From positions 22,729,501 to 22,793,500 of the forward strand of contig NC_068562.1 in NCBI RefSeq assembly GCF_022201045.2: a DNA stretch of 64,000 nt. Direction: 5' to 3'. The notes below the pieces were generated by a model. It was not told the DNA's origin. It saw only the letters and a list, made by a program, of their open reading frames with translations, and ran no database searches. This DNA is from Citrus sinensis. Its lineage: Eukaryota > Streptophyta > Magnoliopsida > Sapindales > Rutaceae. How positions within the stretch are numbered: position 1 is the stretch's first letter; each line of letters starts with the position of its first letter. The position numbers were made by a program, and so were the translations under genes. Of the stretch, positions 1 through 11,105 are shown piece after piece.

Positions 1-1740
1 TGGTTGATAGAAGATCTCGTGTTATGAATATGAAATTAGTAAGCCCCCAATACTAAATAATATAACCAACATACTAATTAATTTTAATATACATATCACT
101 CAGGAGTAATAAATTCAACATGTAACCTAATTGTAGCAGGGATTAATTAAACGGGTAAGTTGCAAATAAAAATCAACATATACTCTATTAAAGTTCTAAT
201 AAAAAGGGTTCAGAATCATGAACAAAGTGAAATATATCATCTCTCTTAACATGAGAATTTCATTTTTCAACTTGTAACATAAAAATTCAGTGATAAAAAA
301 CCGGATACTTGCAAAAAAACACATGCAATATATGTTTTTAGTGGAGTTTAACCGAGCCCTCAATTTGCTCAAGCCACAAGCCACTCTTTTACAAAGAGAA
401 TTGACTCATCGTTTCCATAATATTTTAAATCTCTGACTCATTTTTTCCCCCAAAAAAAATATAATTTATTTTACAATTTTAGTATTAATAGATGGATTTC
501 TCTATGATGCTATATGAATTTTTATAGTATTGATAATGAAGTTATTATGGACCTTTGGATTTAAATATTTTAATTTTCACTATTGATTTAATTTAGTGGA
601 TAAATAACTAATTACAAATATGAAACAAAACATCAATATTTTAAATTAGCTTCATTTTTTTAATTTAAAAATAGGAAAACTTCTATCAACTATCCATCCA
701 AAAATTACTCTGTTAAAAAAAATCTAACAAAACTTTGAATCTATTCGATTTTTCACCCACCACTTACAATGTGTATCAATCTTCCACTAAAAAAAAAACA
801 AAATTATCCTTACAAAATAACAACCACTATTATTGTATTTGCTTTTGAAAAAAATTCTTAGGTGTTTTTGGAGCATTACTTCTTAAGGTTCAAAAATAAA
901 TCAGTAATCTAGATATATAATTAAGAAAAATTCCGAATATATAATTATATACAATAACTTCAATAAATCAAGATTTCTCCTTGTTCTTTGAGTGTATATT
1001 CATGAACTTGACTCGAATGTGGTATACAATGGCACTCCAAGGCTCTTATCACTATTTGTTTATAAACCTCTCTTAATTTTAAATTTGGTTTTTCTCTTTA
1101 ACAAGTGAAAAAATAGTCAAAAGATTCTTTCTCGATTCTTTTGTCCTCTATTGATAGAACAAAGAAAATAGTCATGGTAGGAGATTTGATATCAAATCTA
1201 AATCTTTGTCCTTCATTCCTTTTTTTCGTTCAACGCTGTTAGACTTTTGAACCATTTTTTTCTGTACTTGAACAGCTAACATATGATTTTGTTAGTAATG
1301 ATGTGTTACTTATTGGTAATGTTATGGGTTGAATTAGTTATTTTTCCCATGCTTAACAAAATTGTCATGTGTTGATATCTCTTAAACTCGGATCCGAAGT
1401 AATATGAAAATTTTTATAATTTTCTAGACATGTGGTGCAATGTAAGTGGCTGTGTATTTTATTACTTACACCATCCTCCCATGGTGTAGTCTATTCAATA
1501 ACCATTTATAGTAACGTTTCGTATGTAGAATACATCTGATGTTTCACTCGCCATCGCACACGTGTCCATTGCTTGCCCACTTGTTTACTTGTAACTAATT
1601 CTGCTTAGACATCATGGGGCGATTGCTTTGAATTTTAACTGCTGCTGCTTGGTTTTCCCTCCACTGTTGTGGAGACCGTGCCTTATCAAAGTTCGTTTCC
1701 GTTTAATTTTGGGAACTATTTGTGATGCCCGCTCACCACA
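1..1740. other. AT-rich non-coding DNA
   Basis: No gene, RNA or recognisable transposon was found on either strand. The open frames here are short, lack family motifs and have no convincing splice context. Homopolymer A and T runs are frequent, as in ordinary plant intergenic DNA. Confidence 0.5.
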
Positions 1741-2560
1741 TATATATATATATATACATACATATACATATACTAAAAAATAGAACCGCGTTTCAAGCAA
1801 ATTTAAAAAAAAAATTTAGTATTATCCTTTTTTTTACTTTACACTTGATAAAACTGATAAAAAATATTAATTGATTTTTTTTTTAAGATGAGACAGCCTT
1901 ATAAAAAACAAAAAAAAAACTATTAGCCATCAATACAAATAAATAAGCAACGCAAGATAAAGAATAAAATGAGAGAATATATTATACTGTGATTTTATTC
2001 ATTCCAATTGTGTGTGTACAAAACAAAAAGATGAGCTCTCCGTTTATAGTTACATAATCACTCCATGAAATTAATGAAAAATTATGGATCATAATTTCTT
2101 GTGAGATAGTGGGAGTTATAGGGAAGCTAAATGTTGCTAATGGGAGATAGTGAGGAAACAAAGAGATATATGTTATGAACATCTACATTTATTTTAATAA
2201 ATTCATAATACTCCCCATTGGATGTTCATTATAAAGAATATGCCTCATTAAAACATTTACATAATTGTTATTGTGTAATAACAATCAAATTAATTATGAG
2301 AAAATGAAAAGCTAAATTTAAAAGAAAAATTCTCTATTTATTAGATAATAGAGAATATACAAAAATAAGAAATGGTGATGCCACATCACCTCCTCAAGTC
2401 TCAACTTTATATATATATTAGGAAATAGAACCGCACTTCGTGTGGCTTTAATAAAAAGAATTTAGTATTATTTTTTTATTACTTTACACTTGATAAAATT
2501 GATAAAAAATATGAATTGATTTTTTTTTAAAGATGACGCAGCCTTATAAAACTAATGTTA
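1741..2560. repeat. Pair of ~140-bp direct repeats
   Basis: Two related blocks lie at about 1741-1905 and 2406-2555. Each begins with a TATATATA run, continues through AAATAGAACCGC and a TTTAGTATTAT / CTTTACACTTGATAAAA stretch, and ends near CAGCCTTATAAAA. They share orientation and are about 650 bp apart. They look like ends or copies of an unidentified non-autonomous element. No coding sequence is visible. The block at 2334-2420 also matches the 3' part of the tandem array that follows. Confidence 0.55.
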
Positions 2561-2879
2561 TTTATGAAAGTTAATTATTTTTTTGTTAACTTTAAAAATA
2601 TATATTAATGTGTATAGTTAAGTGTATACAACATTTTCATCAATAAAAATTATGTTCACACTAATCAACTCTCTATTCTTCTTGGTGTTAACAGACTCCC
2701 ACATTTTACAAAACCTAACCCTTATCATCCAACTATCTTTATCATTGTTTAACTCATGAAGAAAAGAATACTATATGAAGCACACAATACAAAAAATTTA
2801 AATAAGTCAAAAAATAAAAACACAAGAACATTTATAAAGAGCATGTTGGTTAAATAATAAAAAAAAACCCAAACATAAC

Positions 2880-4305
2880 AAAACTTAAATACTTAATATT
2901 TATATAGTTTGAAGAAGCCAAAAGACACTAAATAAAAAGTTGCATAATTAAATATGAAATTATGACATTAAAATTAGGTCCTAGTGGTATTGGTGAGAGA
3001 AGATGAAAGAACATTCCTTCCTATATTAATTAATTGATGTATTTTAAACCATTAAAGTTTAGTTGTTGGCTTAATAAAATAAATGAATGTTTCAAAACTA
3101 TAATTAATTTATTATTAATGGTTACATATTGTTGAATTTAAATAGAAAGAAGAAGAGACATGTAATCTTTTATAATCTACTAATTATTTTCTATTTTTAA
3201 TATTTTGTAATGTAATTATTTTTTAATCTCAACCAATATATTAGATTATAGAGAATATAAAAAGATGAGAAATAATAATGCCACAAATCTTAACTACTTA
3301 ATATTTATAAAATTTGAAGAAGCCGAAAGGTACTAAACAAAAAGTTGCATAATTAAATATGAGATTATAGCATTAAAATTAGACCATAATGGCATTATTG
3401 AGGGAAGATGAAGGAACATTCCTTTCTATATTAATTAATTAATATATTTAAGCCACAAAAATTTAATTGTTGGCATAATAAAATAAATTAATGTTTGAAG
3501 ACTTATAATTAATTATTATTAATGGTTACATATTATTGAATTTAAATAGAAAGAGGAAGAGACATATAATCTTTTATAATCGAATAATTATTTTTTATTT
3601 TTAATATTTTGTAATGTAATTATTTTTTTAATATCAACCAATTTATTAGATAATAGAGAATACAAGAAGATGAGAAATAGTGATGCTACATCACCTCCTC
3701 TAGTCCTAACTTTATATATATATATATATATATATATAGATAGATATAGATTTTTAATATTTTGTAATGTAATTATTTTTTAATCTCAACCAATATATTA
3801 GATAATAGAGAATATAAAAAGATGAGAAATAATGATGCCACAAATCTTAAATATTTAATATTTATGGAGTTTGAAGAAGCCAAAATGCACTAAACAAAAG
3901 ATTGAATAATTAAATATGGAATTATGACATTAAAATTAGGCTCTAATGGCATTGTTGAGGGAAGATGAAGGAACCTTCCTTCATATATTAATATTAATTA
4001 ATTGATGTATTTTAAGCCACTAAAATTTAATTGTTGGCATAATAAAATAAATGAATGTTTCAAGACTTATAATTAATTATTATTAATGGTTACATATTGT
4101 TGAATTTAAATAGAAAGAGGAAAAGACATGTAATCATTTATAATCTAATAATTATTTTCTATTTTAATATTTTGTAATGTAATTATTTTTTAATTTCAAC
4201 CAATTTATTAGATAATAGAGAATATGAGATGATGAGAAATGGTGATGTCACATCACATCCTCAAGTCTCAGCTTTATATATATATATATATATAGATAGA
4301 TAGAT
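2880..4305. repeat. Tandem array, three units of ~405-560 bp
   Basis: Three successive copies share the landmarks GAAGAAGCC (2911, 3316, 3873), a TTAATTAATT block, TTGTTGGC, AATGGTTACATATT and AATATTTTGTAATGTAATTA. The first interval is 405 bp. The second is 557 bp because it contains a (TA)n run and a short internal duplication. The units end near GATGCCACA(TCACCTCCTC), a string also present at 2370. The family is unknown and nothing in the array is coding. Confidence 0.7.
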
Positions 4306-4554
4306 AGATTGGACAAGATTCAACATTTATCTGTTTACTCTTCATTTTGTTCTCTCCTCCTTTTGCTCTAAATTTCTTTTTTTTTTTTGGAATAATTTCA
4401 CAATGTCTCTTTTGTGTTTATGGACTTTTTTCACACTTCCATACCAGTCGTAGCTTTTAAGTCACGGTATCTCAATATCAAACAAGTACTACGTTAATAA
4501 GCAAAATTATTTAACACAAGTTTTTAACATATATGAAGCTGGTAGTAAAATAAA

Positions 4555-4671
4555 GGTATGTTTGGGACAGTAGTGCTGCCACAGTGTAGCTGCTCCACAC
4601 CCTATATTCTCATGGATTTCTATAAGATTATAGGGTGCAGAGTAGCTTTGCTACTGCCCCAAACGCACCCC
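4555..4671. mobile_element. MITE-like foldback, ~117 bp
   Basis: The sequence is almost entirely one hairpin. The left arm starts GGTATGTTTGGGACAGTAG and the right arm reads back as GGGTGCGTTTGGGGCAGTAG. Inner arms pair through CTGC(T)CCACACCCTATA and TATAGGGTGCAGAG. The GGTGCGTTTGGG-type end is common in plant hAT-like MITEs. Family assignment is inference; no clear target duplication was found. Confidence 0.65.
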
Positions 4672-6600
4672 AAAACTAGAAACCCAGTGACACCAATATC
4701 ACCTTCTTTATGCTAGCATGAAACTTAGAGAATTCTACTTTATCTGCTTATCCTTGGCTTGCTGAAATAAGAAAATTAATGACCAATTTAGAGAAAAAGA
4801 AAATAAGTGTTAACTATATATTGAGAGCATAAATTGGCAAATAAAAACAAAATTACCTTGCATCAGCCACAACATGGACTTCAACACCACATCCATGCAA
4901 GTCGTAAAGCAAGAGCTTCGATGAATGCTGTCGTTTGCCCAAGATTGTTCAAGTATCTTGACGAAATGAAAACGTAAAAGATTATAGATAGTTGAAACAG
5001 AAGTTTCTTAATAATTAAATTTATTGAATAAGTCTGAATTAATAAAGTTAGGGTTTTGGCCTTTTTACATAATAACCCTAAATATTTTGAATTTATCAAA
5101 ATAAGTAAATTTGAAATATTATTTTATGATAAAATTCTCCTAATCTAAATAAGAAAAGGAAAAAAAGTTTTCCAAATCTGAATTCTAGAAAAAAAAAATG
5201 ATAAAAATATAGAAGAAACAAGAGAAATAAGAAAATATCTTAAAACTGAAAAATGATCAAGGAATAAGCAAAAGTTTTTGCTCGACTACTAGGTAGAATG
5301 GTACAAGCGACTCTGGATTTGTTTATCTTGTCACAAATTTCGTAATGGTATATTATACGCTGAAAACAAATACTTATAACTTAAGTTATGACTTTCAAAA
5401 TATACCCTACTTGTAATACACAACCATCCAACATCAGATCTTATTTTCATAATATATAGTCGGACCATCATCTTTATGGGATTGTGAATTTGGCTTCATA
5501 CTGGTTTAGCAAACAATTGCAGAATCCAGCCTGATAATGTTTTTTTTTTCTCCCATTTGCTTGGTCAGCAAGAAAACCGGATCCAAACAGCCCGGTTCTT
5601 TGGACCTAATTCAACCCAAACTGGATGTATACGGTCTCAGATTCTTAAACCCAGGCATTTTGGGTCAAAACCGGTTCATAGAACCCTCTTATCCAAACTC
5701 GGAGGTTGGTTTTCATGTTAAGTAACATAGTACGGTATAAATTATTTTTGTATAAATGTAATTCTTGTAAAAATTATGTGGACTCATATAATTGATTGAA
5801 TAAAAATTTAAAATAAAAAAATAATTTATATAGCTCGTGTCATGTGATGTTAAATCAACTTTGACAAAATAGTTTGTATAAAGTATTTGATAGCTATATC
5901 ATTACCCTCAAATTTTTTTTAACCAAAAATAACTTTTTTTAAGTATATAATTAAAAATTTTTTTTACCAAAATTACCTTTTTTTTAAGTACATAACTAAA
6001 AGAGAATAGAGGACAAAAAATTCTACCCATATTTGAAAAATCTTAGTTTTACATCAGATCTAACTTTGACAAGTTTAAATCGAGAACTAAACCTAAATTT
6101 TGCCATCCCTAATTGGGTTGAATCCTAAGACTAAAAGTTATTTCATCTAATGGCTCCTATTTATTGTCATTTGCAAATGGAAGTCATACATTGTGTTAAA
6201 AGTAAAATAAAAATGAATGCATATTTATTTATACTTATTAAATAAATAATTTTTCAGCATATTTTTATTTAGAACAGTTAATACAATATATTAAAAAAAT
6301 GTTTTATTTAATATTTTAAGAGGAGATGAAATTTAAAATTCGGAAGAAGAAGTCATTAGCTGCTTCAAATAGAAGGATAAAAAATGATTATTTTAATTAT
6401 GGCCCACTTGTTGGACTTTTTGGAAAATAAATTGAGTCTTCAACCTTCTAAATAAAAACGATAAAAGAAAAAAAAAACTTGAAAACTGTCGAAGAAAATA
6501 GTTATTAACTAAAAAAAATATTAAAGTACAAAAATAAAAAGAAATTAAATAATTGAAAATAACTATATTTTTTCAAGTGCATACAACAGTAGATAAGTGG
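4672..6600. other. Intergenic, nothing firm
   Basis: AT-rich sequence without a supportable gene. A short stretch at 5570-5710 is richer in GC and in CCGG/AACCGG words, resembling remnants of plant repeats. A short minus-strand peptide near 4860-4930 ending at a splice-donor-like site weakly resembles an isochorismatase-type fragment but is not enough to call. Confidence 0.4.
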
Positions 6601-6604
6601 CATT

Positions 6605-6690
6605 TGGGCTCAATTGAATTTGTAACTGATTTTGGGCTATGTTTCAACTGAGCAAAAACCCTTCCCCTTTTCCCAAAGGGTTTAGGGTTT
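6605..6690 (+). promoter_or_regulatory. Site II elements and telo-box
   Basis: TGGGCT occurs at 6605-6610 and 6633-6638, followed by a telo-box-type TTTAGGGTTT at 6681-6690, just before an AG-rich leader. In plants TGGGCY site II motifs plus a telo-box are typical of promoters of genes for translation and mitochondrial functions. They lie directly upstream of the inferred first (non-coding) exon of the gene at 7460, which ends at a CAG|GTAATC donor at 6745. Confidence 0.55.
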
Positions 6691-6745
6691 CTTTCATTTT
6701 CCCAGGAAAGAGAGATCTTCATCTTCTACATTAATTAATTATCAG

Positions 6746-7427
6746 GTAATCTCAATTCTCCTTTCTCTATAAAACACATACGCGCTGGCTATAAATAAAT
6801 ATTAGCTGCTTTTTTCTTTCTTTTTTCCCCGAGCTTCTTAGATGCTCTTGAAATTGAAATTAGTGTTAACCATGTCTGCATTCTTCAGTGCCCATTTAAT
6901 AAGTTATCCAATTGCTTATAACGATGACTTTTGTACGGTAAAGTAGTAAAAATCAAGTGAACAGTTAGCAAAATAGTATATGTTGGATTCGAAGAAAATA
7001 ATTTTAAAATAGGATGATTGAAACAAGATTTGGATTTGATGGTGGTTGTACTTTCATTTTTAGTTTGCATATAAAGTTGTGGTTTCCTATCTTCATTTTG
7101 ATGTTGTCTGTTGGTTTGATTGTCAAATTTCTTATTTTCAGTTTTCGGTACTTGATTGTGAGTGCATTTTTTTGTGTAGATGGATGGATAGAATCTGACT
7201 TGTAAGCTATCTTACATCGACATATTCAAAATTTTAGTTTCTTTTATGCCCAAAACTGATCTAACAAAATGACTTATAAGACACATGATTTTGGTCAATG
7301 ATCCTTAAATGACAGAGATGGATCTTACAGAGCTGGTGCATGACTATGCGATTCATTCAAATAGTGGGTAATAACTTGTTTAGACTATCAAAATTGATTT
7401 TTATTCTGTATTTTCTGATTTTTGTAG
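6746..7427 (+). other. Inferred 5'-UTR intron of the 7460 gene
   Basis: Donor ATCAG|GTAATC at 6745/6746 and acceptor TTTTTGTAG at 7427 bound a 682-bp intron. The next exon starts 32 nt before the ATG. Boundaries are inferred from consensus only. Open frames inside it look fortuitous. Confidence 0.5.
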
Positions 7428-7459
7428 TTTGCTACGTTGTGTAAAAGCATAAACAAGAA

Positions 7460-7807
7460 ATGACAACTGAGCAAAAGAGAGAAGATGATCAGTCAACTAC
7501 TAGCTCCCCTGCTGTTGGTTTAAATGGGATTGTTGAACAGTACCGGAAGATCAGAGAACATGCTGAAACATATCCTTACGTGTGGGCTTCTTATTTAGTT
7601 GTTTATGGTGGTTTTGGCCTCTGGGCTACTTATAGATGGAGAAAGCTTCGGAAAACCGAAGACAGAGTAAGAGCTCTTCAAGAGCGATTGCGTAAACTTG
7701 TTGACACTGAAGAATCTGCTGGCTCTGCTACTGCTACTCCAGTTGAAAAGTTTCACCCATCTACTGAAAAGACTTCTCAAACTGCTGATAAAGCTTCCAG
7801 GTCATAA
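7460..7807 (+). CDS. Small single-pass membrane protein, conserved plant type
   Basis: This encodes 115 aa in one exon; no pathway role is known to me. The N-terminus (1-20) is polar. Residues 25-40 include the segment IREHAETYPYVW. A hydrophobic, Gly/Tyr-rich helix at about 41-58 is followed by a strongly basic RWRKLRK and a predicted short coiled coil (64-82). The C-tail is Ser/Thr/Ala-rich. Layout and the HAETYPY / YGGFGLW motifs resemble a small plant protein family annotated loosely as SH3/FCH-domain or uncharacterised. Promoter site II and telo-box motifs hint at a mitochondrial or growth-linked expression pattern, but no cleavable presequence is obvious. The ATG is the first in the exon after the inferred leader intron. 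Downstream sequence from about 7930 belongs to a segmental duplication. Confidence 0.8.
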   Translation: MTTEQKREDDQSTTSSPAVGLNGIVEQYRKIREHAETYPYVWASYLVVYGGFGLWATYRWRKLRKTEDRVRALQERLRKLVDTEESAGSATATPVEKFHPSTEKTSQTADKASRS

Positions 7808-7929
7808 GGTTATCTGTTGATTAAGCTCAGCTTCCTTTTACCTGAAAATTTGTTTAAGGAATTTACCCCTTTTTTTGGCTGCCTCCAGAAATCTGATATA
7901 AATGATATGTGGAAAAATTTTTAGGAATT

Positions 7930-9387
7930 CAATTATGATATTTTCCCTAAAACTTAATTGTTGAGATCTACAATTCAGCTATGTCAAAATCTTTGCACTC
8001 ATGTCATCCGGAAGCTGTGTTCAAATTATTGTCTTATTGTGTTGGGGGTAATAGAGTTAATAGATGTTTTCTAGTAGTCAACTCAAAATGAGGATAACAG
8101 ATGATTGACTGCATCTATATGTTTGTAATTTTGGTATAACAGCTTTTTAAAAACTGAACTCGCAATTGTGAAAGTATTTTTCTGGTTTAGCTGATCCCAC
8201 TATTGAGAATATATGATGGTTGCTGCATTTATTTTTTAACATTCTGTGCTTTAGAATTGGCAATAGACTTGTAGTTGGATTTGCAATGACTGATATTGTG
8301 CCAGCTAAACACATTAATTGCAAAACTGGCATGCAGCTCTTTTAAGGGACTCGTTCTCTGACAAGTTCTGTTTGGTTATATTTAACATGAAGTATCTCTC
8401 TAAATTTTCTGGGCTTATGCTTGAGTTGCAGTTAAACAAGGAGAACTCATAAATAAGATGCAATCAGCGCACATTTAGTGTATAACAATTCTAAGTCCGA
8501 AACAATAGAAATATTTATAAATTAATTGATACTAGATTAAATGATAAGTTCTTCAGGTTGCTGTCGTAAATCTGTAATTCAAGATGGAATTAGAAAGCAA
8601 CATGAATAATGCAGAAGATAGTTGCATACAATCTGCCGATGCGGATTAAGGCTTAGGGCGGGGAATCAAGCATGGTGAAAGATACAAAAACCAATGGAGA
8701 GCAAATTTGCTTCCTTAAGTACGTAAACAGGTATAGTCTGGACTCATGCTCGGGTGCCAATTTGTAAGTAAAAGCATTCATTGTATTTTCTTCTAAACAA
8801 AAGCCGTACCGGGGCAGTGGAAATTTTTTTTTTCGCCCTCCAAAGTACTGGATGGCAGTAGGCTTTTGGAGTTGATCATTATACTTGCCTCATGATAATA
8901 AGCACAAAGATGGAGTAAAATCACTAATTTCACGAACACTTACCAAAGTCATTATGGTCGATCTTGGAAACAACTTTAGAAAAATAGATTTAAGGACATT
9001 AATAATTATAATACCTCAATCCGAACCATGAGTTCATAAAATTAATAATTCATGATGCATCTGGCATTGGAGACTTCTTCATTTCACATTCCACTAGCGG
9101 ACGACTGAGTAATTTACTTCAAAACTTGAGAAAACATAAAAGGATTAAAAAAAAGAAATAATAATATTAATAAAAAGCCAACAAAATGGCAGCAACTCAT
9201 CCACTTTTGCGAGTTAAGCTCAACTTTCGTTGCCAGACTCCAGATAGCAGCTAAGCTGGCTAATATGACATGTTTTACAATTTCAACAAACTTATATTCG
9301 TTCAAGACCCTGTACTCTGCTCTTAGTTGTTAAGTAGTCTGCTCAGTGCAAATCCGTCAGATACAACTGATACACAAGCTCACAAAC
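7930..9387. repeat. Segmental duplication copy 1, left half
   Basis: This segment aligns with 42950-44745. Shared landmarks are GAAGCTGTG(T/C)TCAAAT, ATGAGGATAA(C/T)AGATGATTGACTG, CATTCTGTGCTTT(G/A)GAATTGGC, TAACATGAA and GTTATGGTCGATCTTGGAAA. It continues at 19884-20345 beyond the MULE-1 insertion. No gene was recognised within it. Divergence consists of many substitutions and small indels, so the duplication is not recent. Confidence 0.85.
9379..9387. repeat. Target-site duplication of MULE-1, left
   Basis: CTCACAAAC, repeated without mismatch at 19875-19883. The paralogous locus has a single copy followed directly by the sequence that here follows the right end. Confidence 0.93.
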
Positions 9388-9500
9388 GGGTTTTTTATTT
9401 AAATGCCCCCAATTCACCCTCAAATACCAAATTTATACCCTATTACATACATATACCCCATGAAGATAGGAAAAGTCAAAAATAACCTTAAAAAACCAAG
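9388..9500 (+). repeat. MULE-1 left terminal inverted repeat
   Basis: Imperfect inverted repeat with 19741-19874. Shared words, in order, are GGG at the tip, CCCTCAAA(A)TAC, (T)ATACC, CATA(C/T)ATA and AAAAATAACCTTAA. Similarity is lower than in MULE-2, fitting an older or more degenerate terminus. Confidence 0.75.
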
Positions 9501-9731
9501 AATTCACATCTTTTTTTCCCCCATGGCTTCTCTTTTTCGGGCTTCTCTCACCATTCTCTATTTTTCTTCTCAACATTTCCCTCTTTATTTTCTTCTCTTC
9601 TCGCCATTTTCCCTCTTTGACAGTTTCCTTCTATCTCTCCATTTCATTATTTGATAGTTTCCTTACTTGACTTTAGCTCCAATACAAAGGTTTTTGATAA
9701 AAATAAACAGTTAAGAAGGTGCATTATCAAG

Positions 9732-11090
9732 GTATGTTTGAAATACATTCTATTTATATGGTTAGGTTTTGATTTCATTTCATTATAAGTGTTCTTGCTA
9801 ATGATTTATAAATTTTAGTAGTACATTATTTATTTTTTGTGCTTGCACACACACACTATTTCATAGAATGTAGGGATTTAAGACTACATTTAAGTTTTGA
9901 GTGATTGAAGAATCAGTACAGGAAGAAGTCGGGTACGAAGTCGGGTAAATCGAGAATTTAGTCGAGTAAGAATTGGAGATAAGTAAGTCGAGTATATGGT
10001 CGGGTAAGAAGTCGAGTAAGAATATTAAATTAGTCGAGTAAGAATATTAAATAAGTCGAGTATATGGTCGGGTAAGAAGTCGAGTAAGAATATTAAATTA
10101 GTCGAGTAAGCATATTAAATAAGTCGAGTATATGGTCGGGTAAGAAGTCGAGTAAGAATATTAAATGAGTCGAGTAAGCATATTAAATAAGTCGAGTATA
10201 TGGTCGGGTAAGAAGTCGAGTAAGAATATTAAATGAGTCGAGTAAGCATATTAAATAAGTCGAGTATATGGTCGGGTAAGAAGTCGAGTAAGAATATTAA
10301 ATGAGTCGAGTAAGCATATTAAATAAGTCGAGTATATGGTCCGGTAAGAAGTCGAGTAAGCATATTAAATAAGTCGAGTATTAATGGTCAAGTAATAAGT
10401 CGGGTAAGTACATTGAGTTGAGTATTAATATTTTTAAAGAAGTCAAGTATGGAGTCTGGTAAGTTGAGCATTCAATCGAGTAAGAAGTGAAGGCAATTGA
10501 ATAAGTCGAGTATCTAGTCCAGTATAAAGTCGGGTATAAAGTCAGGTAAGTTGACCATTTAGTCGAGTAAGAAGTTAAGGCAACTGAATAAGTCGAGTAT
10601 CTAGTCAAGTACAAAGTCGAGTATAAAGTCTAGTAAGTTGAGCATTCATTCGAGTAAGAAGTAAATGCATTGAATAAGTCGAGTATGTAGTCCAGTACAA
10701 AGTCCGGTATGAAGTTTGGTAAGTTAAGCATTCAGTCGAGTAAGAAGTGAATGCATTGAATAAGTCGAGTATCTAGTCGAGTATTAAGTCGGGAATGAAG
10801 TCTGGTAAGTTGAGCATTTAGTCGAGTAAGAAATGAAGACAATTGAATAAGTCGAGTATTTAGTCGAGCGCGAAGTCGAGTAAGTGGATTGAATAAGTAT
10901 AGTAAGAAGTCGGGTAAGTCGAGAATTTTGATGAGTAAGAAATGAGTTGAGTAAGTCAAGTAAGAAGTCAAGTTAGTGTGTTGAATGTTGAGTATTAAGT
11001 CGAGTAATTTTACAAAATAAGTCGAGTAATAAGGTCGAGTAAGTCACTAGATCCATATTTTTTGTACTAAAATTTTTCTAATGATGGCAG
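9732..11090 (+). other. Inferred 5'-UTR intron of MULE-1 transposase
   Basis: Donor CAAG|GTATG at 9731/9732 and acceptor GATGGCAG at 11090, 15 nt before the ATG at 11106. Nearly the whole intron is the GTCGAGTA repeat array. Boundaries are inferred from splice consensus. Confidence 0.5.
9928..11046 (+). repeat. GTCGAGTA / GTCGGGTA subterminal array, ~1.1 kb
   Basis: Dozens of copies of the octamer GTCGAGTA and variants (GTCGGGTA, GTCCAGTA, GTCAAGTA) occur, all in one orientation. Two higher orders are visible. From about 9985 to 10380 a 68-bp unit recurs, with GTCGAGTATATGG as anchor. From about 10463 to 10890 a unit of about 87 bp recurs, with GAGCATT..GTCGAGTAAGAA as anchor. The array lies in the inferred leader intron of the transposase. 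The same octamer recurs in the central array (14021-14690) and once near the right end (19698-19707, opposite strand), so it is an element-wide motif. Confidence 0.9.
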
Positions 11091-11105
11091 TGTCTTCACT
11101 CATTC

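Noticed and set aside
4855..4960. Minus-strand peptide resembling the VEVHVVADA segment of isochorismatase-like hydrolases, ending at a donor-like site
   Set aside because: Only about 25 residues, with a stop just upstream and no neighbouring exon found; too short to claim a gene or pseudogene.
5537..5725. Open frame of 62 codons on the plus strand
   Set aside because: Low-complexity GGTT/AACC-rich repeat-like DNA; no family motif or gene context.
9403..9654. Open frame of 83 codons at the left end of MULE-1
   Set aside because: Overlaps the terminal inverted repeat and CT-rich leader; composition reflects the TTCTCT tract.
10381..10971. Minus-strand frames with repeated Tyr-Ser-Thr peptides
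   Set aside because: These are the GTCGAGTA array read in a chance frame, not a protein.
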